Positions 60,701-64,000 of a stretch of 64,000 nucleotides of DNA are shown piece after piece; within the stretch, counting starts at the first letter, position 1; each line of letters starts with the position of its first letter. The DNA comes from Oxyruncus cristatus (taxonomy: Eukaryota; Chordata; Aves; Passeriformes; Cotingidae), in NCBI GenBank assembly GCA_013399855.1, contig VXAY01002875.1, forward strand, positions 961,911 to 1,025,910, in the 5' to 3' direction. A program made the position numbers and the translations under genes. Under the pieces are notes generated by a model. The model saw only the letters and a list, made by a program, of their open reading frames with translations, was not told where the DNA came from and did no database searches.

Positions 60701-63700
60701 GGTGTTTGAAATCCAAGTCCAGAAGCAAGTTGTAAATTATCAGTGGCTGGTTATACGTTACTCAGAAACTAGACCTCTTTTATACAGCTCTTGAACACTA
60801 GAAGCTGTAATTGTTATCAGTTTAAATCAGGCCAGCTTCTTCAGAGAGCAATTCTTTTATTTCTTCTTGGGCTGCCTGGAAAACTGGACTTTGAATTCCT
60901 TCCTTGCTTCCCATGTTATGAATAAGAGTGGGCATGAAATGCCTTTTATTGGTTTTCACAGCCCTGAATAAGCTTTGGGGCACTTTGCTGGTACTTGCCC
61001 AAAACTTTGTGGGAACTCACTGCTGTGGAGTTTAAATTGTATTTTTTGGTGCTTTCTACATCTTGAAATGGAGAACATTTCCCACTGTCCATCTGCTCTG
61101 TCCTGTGCTTTCATTTGCTTCAGTTTCCTGTGATTTAAAAGGTTTGGGGCCTGGAAGTGCTACTCCAAGCAGCTGATTTTCATTAAAGCTTTGATGAGAA
61201 ACTCAAGCTGGAATCACAAACATCTGCAGTAAAACTTCCTCCCCACTAATAGATGTTTCTCGGAACATAACCTTGTTGTACCAGAGAAAAACAGCAGCTA
61301 GAAATCCAAATTGCCCATTATGGGAGGGAGTTAACCTAACATAACCTCAAGGGTCTGAAGTAAGTTAATTTAAAGATCTGCATTTTTAAGGTAGATGGAG
61401 TTCCCACTAGCTTAAAAGAATATAAAGGTTTCTGTCAAGCTGAAAACATTTTTGGCTCACACCTCAGTATTAGGTCTTCTGCAACTTCTTGTAGCACTAG
61501 TTAATTTTGAACAGACTAATGCCACAAGAAAGGATCTAATTGTGGTTTCTCTCAACAGTTTTCAAGATCTTCTGTTCCAACCTTTATGGGAGAAAGGGGT
61601 GAAGATGATTTGGTGATAGCTTGAGTCTTAGAGTCTTTGTTAACAAATGGCTGGGGCTTGTAACTGCTCTCTTTTCAGATATTTAAGTGAGCCATTTTAG
61701 AGAGTTGAGTCACTGGTCCCATGCTGATTAATGCTTATCACTTTAGAGACCCAGAAAGAAAGTACCTCAAATACTGTTTCTTGCTTTTGATCAGCAGCTA
61801 CTGGTAGAAGTGGGAAAAAATGTGGGTTGTCAAACATGTCATTTTAAGGTGCAAGCTCGATTAGATAACTTCTGTCTCTTACTTTCTTTTATAGTAAATG
61901 GCTAATTTTGACTTGACTGTAATAATTGTTTCCTTTAAAGGACTTTTGCCTCTCTGCCTTTCCCCTGAGCTAAAAACACTGATGCTGGAAACAGTTTTCC
62001 TCTTCCATCCATCCAACGATATCATGCCTTCCTTTACTCTGGGAATTGGCTTCCTGCCCTATTCCAACTACTTAATTTTTTTCTTTACTCTTTTTTTTTT
62101 ACTTTTGATTATCTCATTCTTGCTCTAATTTTTTCCTCTTCTTTTTTCTTCTTCCTGCTTTAGTTTGCTTCCTTTCCCACTATTTGCTTCACTTCTTCTT
62201 TCCATAGAGGACATTTGAGATTATCTTTTTTAACTTGGCAAGTGTCTCCACAGAATGTCTGTCTTCCCTTTCCCTAATTCTTCCCACGCTCATCTCTTAT
62301 ATTGGTCTCTGAACTGTAATAGTCATTTACGTCAGAATGAAGTGAGTATTTTACTGGATGCCACCTTACATCCATTTTACATCAAAAAGAGTAATTACAC
62401 AATGTGAATGACAGGGAATCATTCACCATACTCTCCAGTATTTGAAGTCTCGTACTGTTGTTTATTCTCACCTTAGACTCTGTAAGAAACTTTCTTCCTA
62501 CTGGGAAACAAAATCTACACCTATAGAATAAAAACCATTATGTCAGTGGAATTTACAAACACAAATGTTGACAGTGGGAGGCTTCAGACCCAAATGGTAA
62601 TGTATGATCTGCCTCTTACTTTAGAGGCATGTTTTTGATAGTGGGATATAATTGTTCTCAGATGTTACTTCTGGCTTTCAGTTTTACCCCTGTGCCTCAC
62701 CAAAACTGGAAGTGTCTTACCATCCCCTTTCCTTCTGTTGTGTCCAAGCAAGTGAGTGGAATGCTGAAACAAAGACCTCTGATGTTTGCCACTTGCTTGT
62801 TTGCTTTCATTTGATATCTGCCTGTCAGTTTTAAATGTTATGCTTCCATTTCCGATGAATCTTCCCTGTAAAATATTTTAATCTATCCTTATTTGGAAAA
62901 ATTAATCTTTGAATTCGTGCCACCAACTGCTTCTCTGCTGCAATGATGAGCTGAATTCAGTACTCTGTACTCACTCTTTTTCTCACTGTCTCCCCATAGA
63001 CATAAGAATTTGGCACTGTAACATGTTCCCAGCCTCTTCTTATTGTCTTTGTTAATCAGGGAACTTAGTTTTCCTAAATACCACACAAGCAACTGAGTAC
63101 TTGAGACTGCTTTTCGTATTATCTGCCCCTTGATAGACAAACCAACACAAATTAATAAAATTTCCAGTGCTTAATTACTCTTGAAATTAAAATTTGTAAC
63201 TAACTTGTAGTCTCAACCTGGTCACCTTCACTCTCCTGTTGTTGCATATGTTGAGACCTTCATTTGTTAGACTATTAAGCTTATTATTAATTTTTTTTTG
63301 CCTGTGTATGTTCTTACACAATAAGTTCAATTTTTTTTTTTTAACCTCCCTCTGAGCTAGGCAAATTGGATTGCAGAGACACTCAGATATTTTCCAATTT
63401 CTAACACTGTAATCCTTCTCATGATACTTTTCTGAAAAATTTTCATCAATTTATATGCATTTTTATTGAAACAAGAGGCAGAGAGGTAGATATCTTATTT
63501 CATGGTGGTCACTAACAGTGCTCCTTATGTAAGTTACACAATATTTCATTGTGTAGAATCTAGTCCAGTTAATTTAAACATCTACATTTTATGCCCTGGA
63601 ATTTTAGCTGATTAATAAAGCTATCCTGAAGCAAGCATCCAACAAAGTCCTTATGGAAGAAAAGGCTCCTTTGAGGATCTCCAGGGAAGACTGCTGGGAA

Positions 63701-64000
63701 TTAGAGCCTTAAAAAACCTATTATCTCCACCACTGTATGGGAAATTTGGGTTTATACTTGAAGACAGTCCATGATTCTGATTGAAACATCTAGGAACAGT
63801 CTATGTGCCTGATTTGGTTAGGTGTACTGGATTGCATAATTATTAAGAACCAGGGCACCAAGGTAGTAGAGGTTGCCTGAAGTCCAATTCAAGCCCATGG
63901 TCCAGTCTATGCACAGGTACAGCATAATAACATATCCTTGAAAATATAATTAGTTCTCTTCTCTCTCCTTTTAAGAAGTTTTCATTTAAATTGAAGTAAA

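Larger units (their letters stand above)
44334..64000. other. 5' intron or upstream DNA, no exon identified
   Basis: No minus-strand segment with a signal peptide, spacer and phase-0 donor was convincing, and no CpG-rich promoter is visible. It contains CR1 fragments at 53417-53575 and 54672-54790, poly-A/T runs (60300, 62088, 63330) and AT-rich DNA. In mammals the first coding exon of LAMA4 is separated by a long intron and the 5' side faces a gene-poor region; either could apply. Confidence 0.7.

Overview
The window is a piece of a bird genome. It carries CR1 retroposon 3' ends with the typical ATTCTATGA-type tails, and solo LTRs of families I recognise from birds, probably passerines. Gene density is low and introns are long. 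It contains one recognisable protein-coding gene: part of LAMA4 (laminin subunit alpha-4) on the minus strand. There is one assembly gap (11029-11409, N). I see no bacterial features, tRNA, rRNA or CRISPR.

I resolved sixteen consecutive LAMA4 coding exons between 44333 (5'-most) and 4220 (3'-most). All have AG/GT boundaries and compatible phases, and none has an internal stop. Joined, they give 2173 nt (724 codons plus 1 nt) that align without a missing segment to human LAMA4 as I remember it. Reading 5' to 3' on the minus strand, five exons (44333-22285) encode the short arm of laminin EGF-like (LE) modules. The exon at 20324-20173 encodes the CxxC hinge and the start of the coiled coil. Ten more exons (20030-4220) continue the coiled coil (domain II/I), which pairs with a beta and a gamma chain. 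The five C-terminal LG domains, the 3'UTR, and the exon for the signal peptide and N-terminal spacer are not seen. The LG part must lie left of base 1.

Region by region: 1-4219 is intron after the last visible exon. 4220-25955 is a dense exon cluster with introns of 0.1-3.4 kb, holding two LTR copies of one ERV family (about 4470-4832 minus; 21316-21897 plus), a 94-bp element with inverted termini (21033-21126), an LTR start cut by the gap (10904-11028), and CR1 and tandem repeats. 25956-44231 holds three long introns, with a 1.04-kb solo LTR flanked by a perfect 5-bp duplication (38171-39212). 44334-64000 has no exon I can support and is either a 5' intron or upstream DNA; it contains two CR1 fragments, one with a perfect 18-bp foldback.

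I found no convincing undescribed biological system. The observations most worth checking are splice-site arrangements (a competing AG 8 nt inside one exon, an LTR within about 70 bp of an acceptor, a 13-nt pyrimidine run) and the structure of the repeats.
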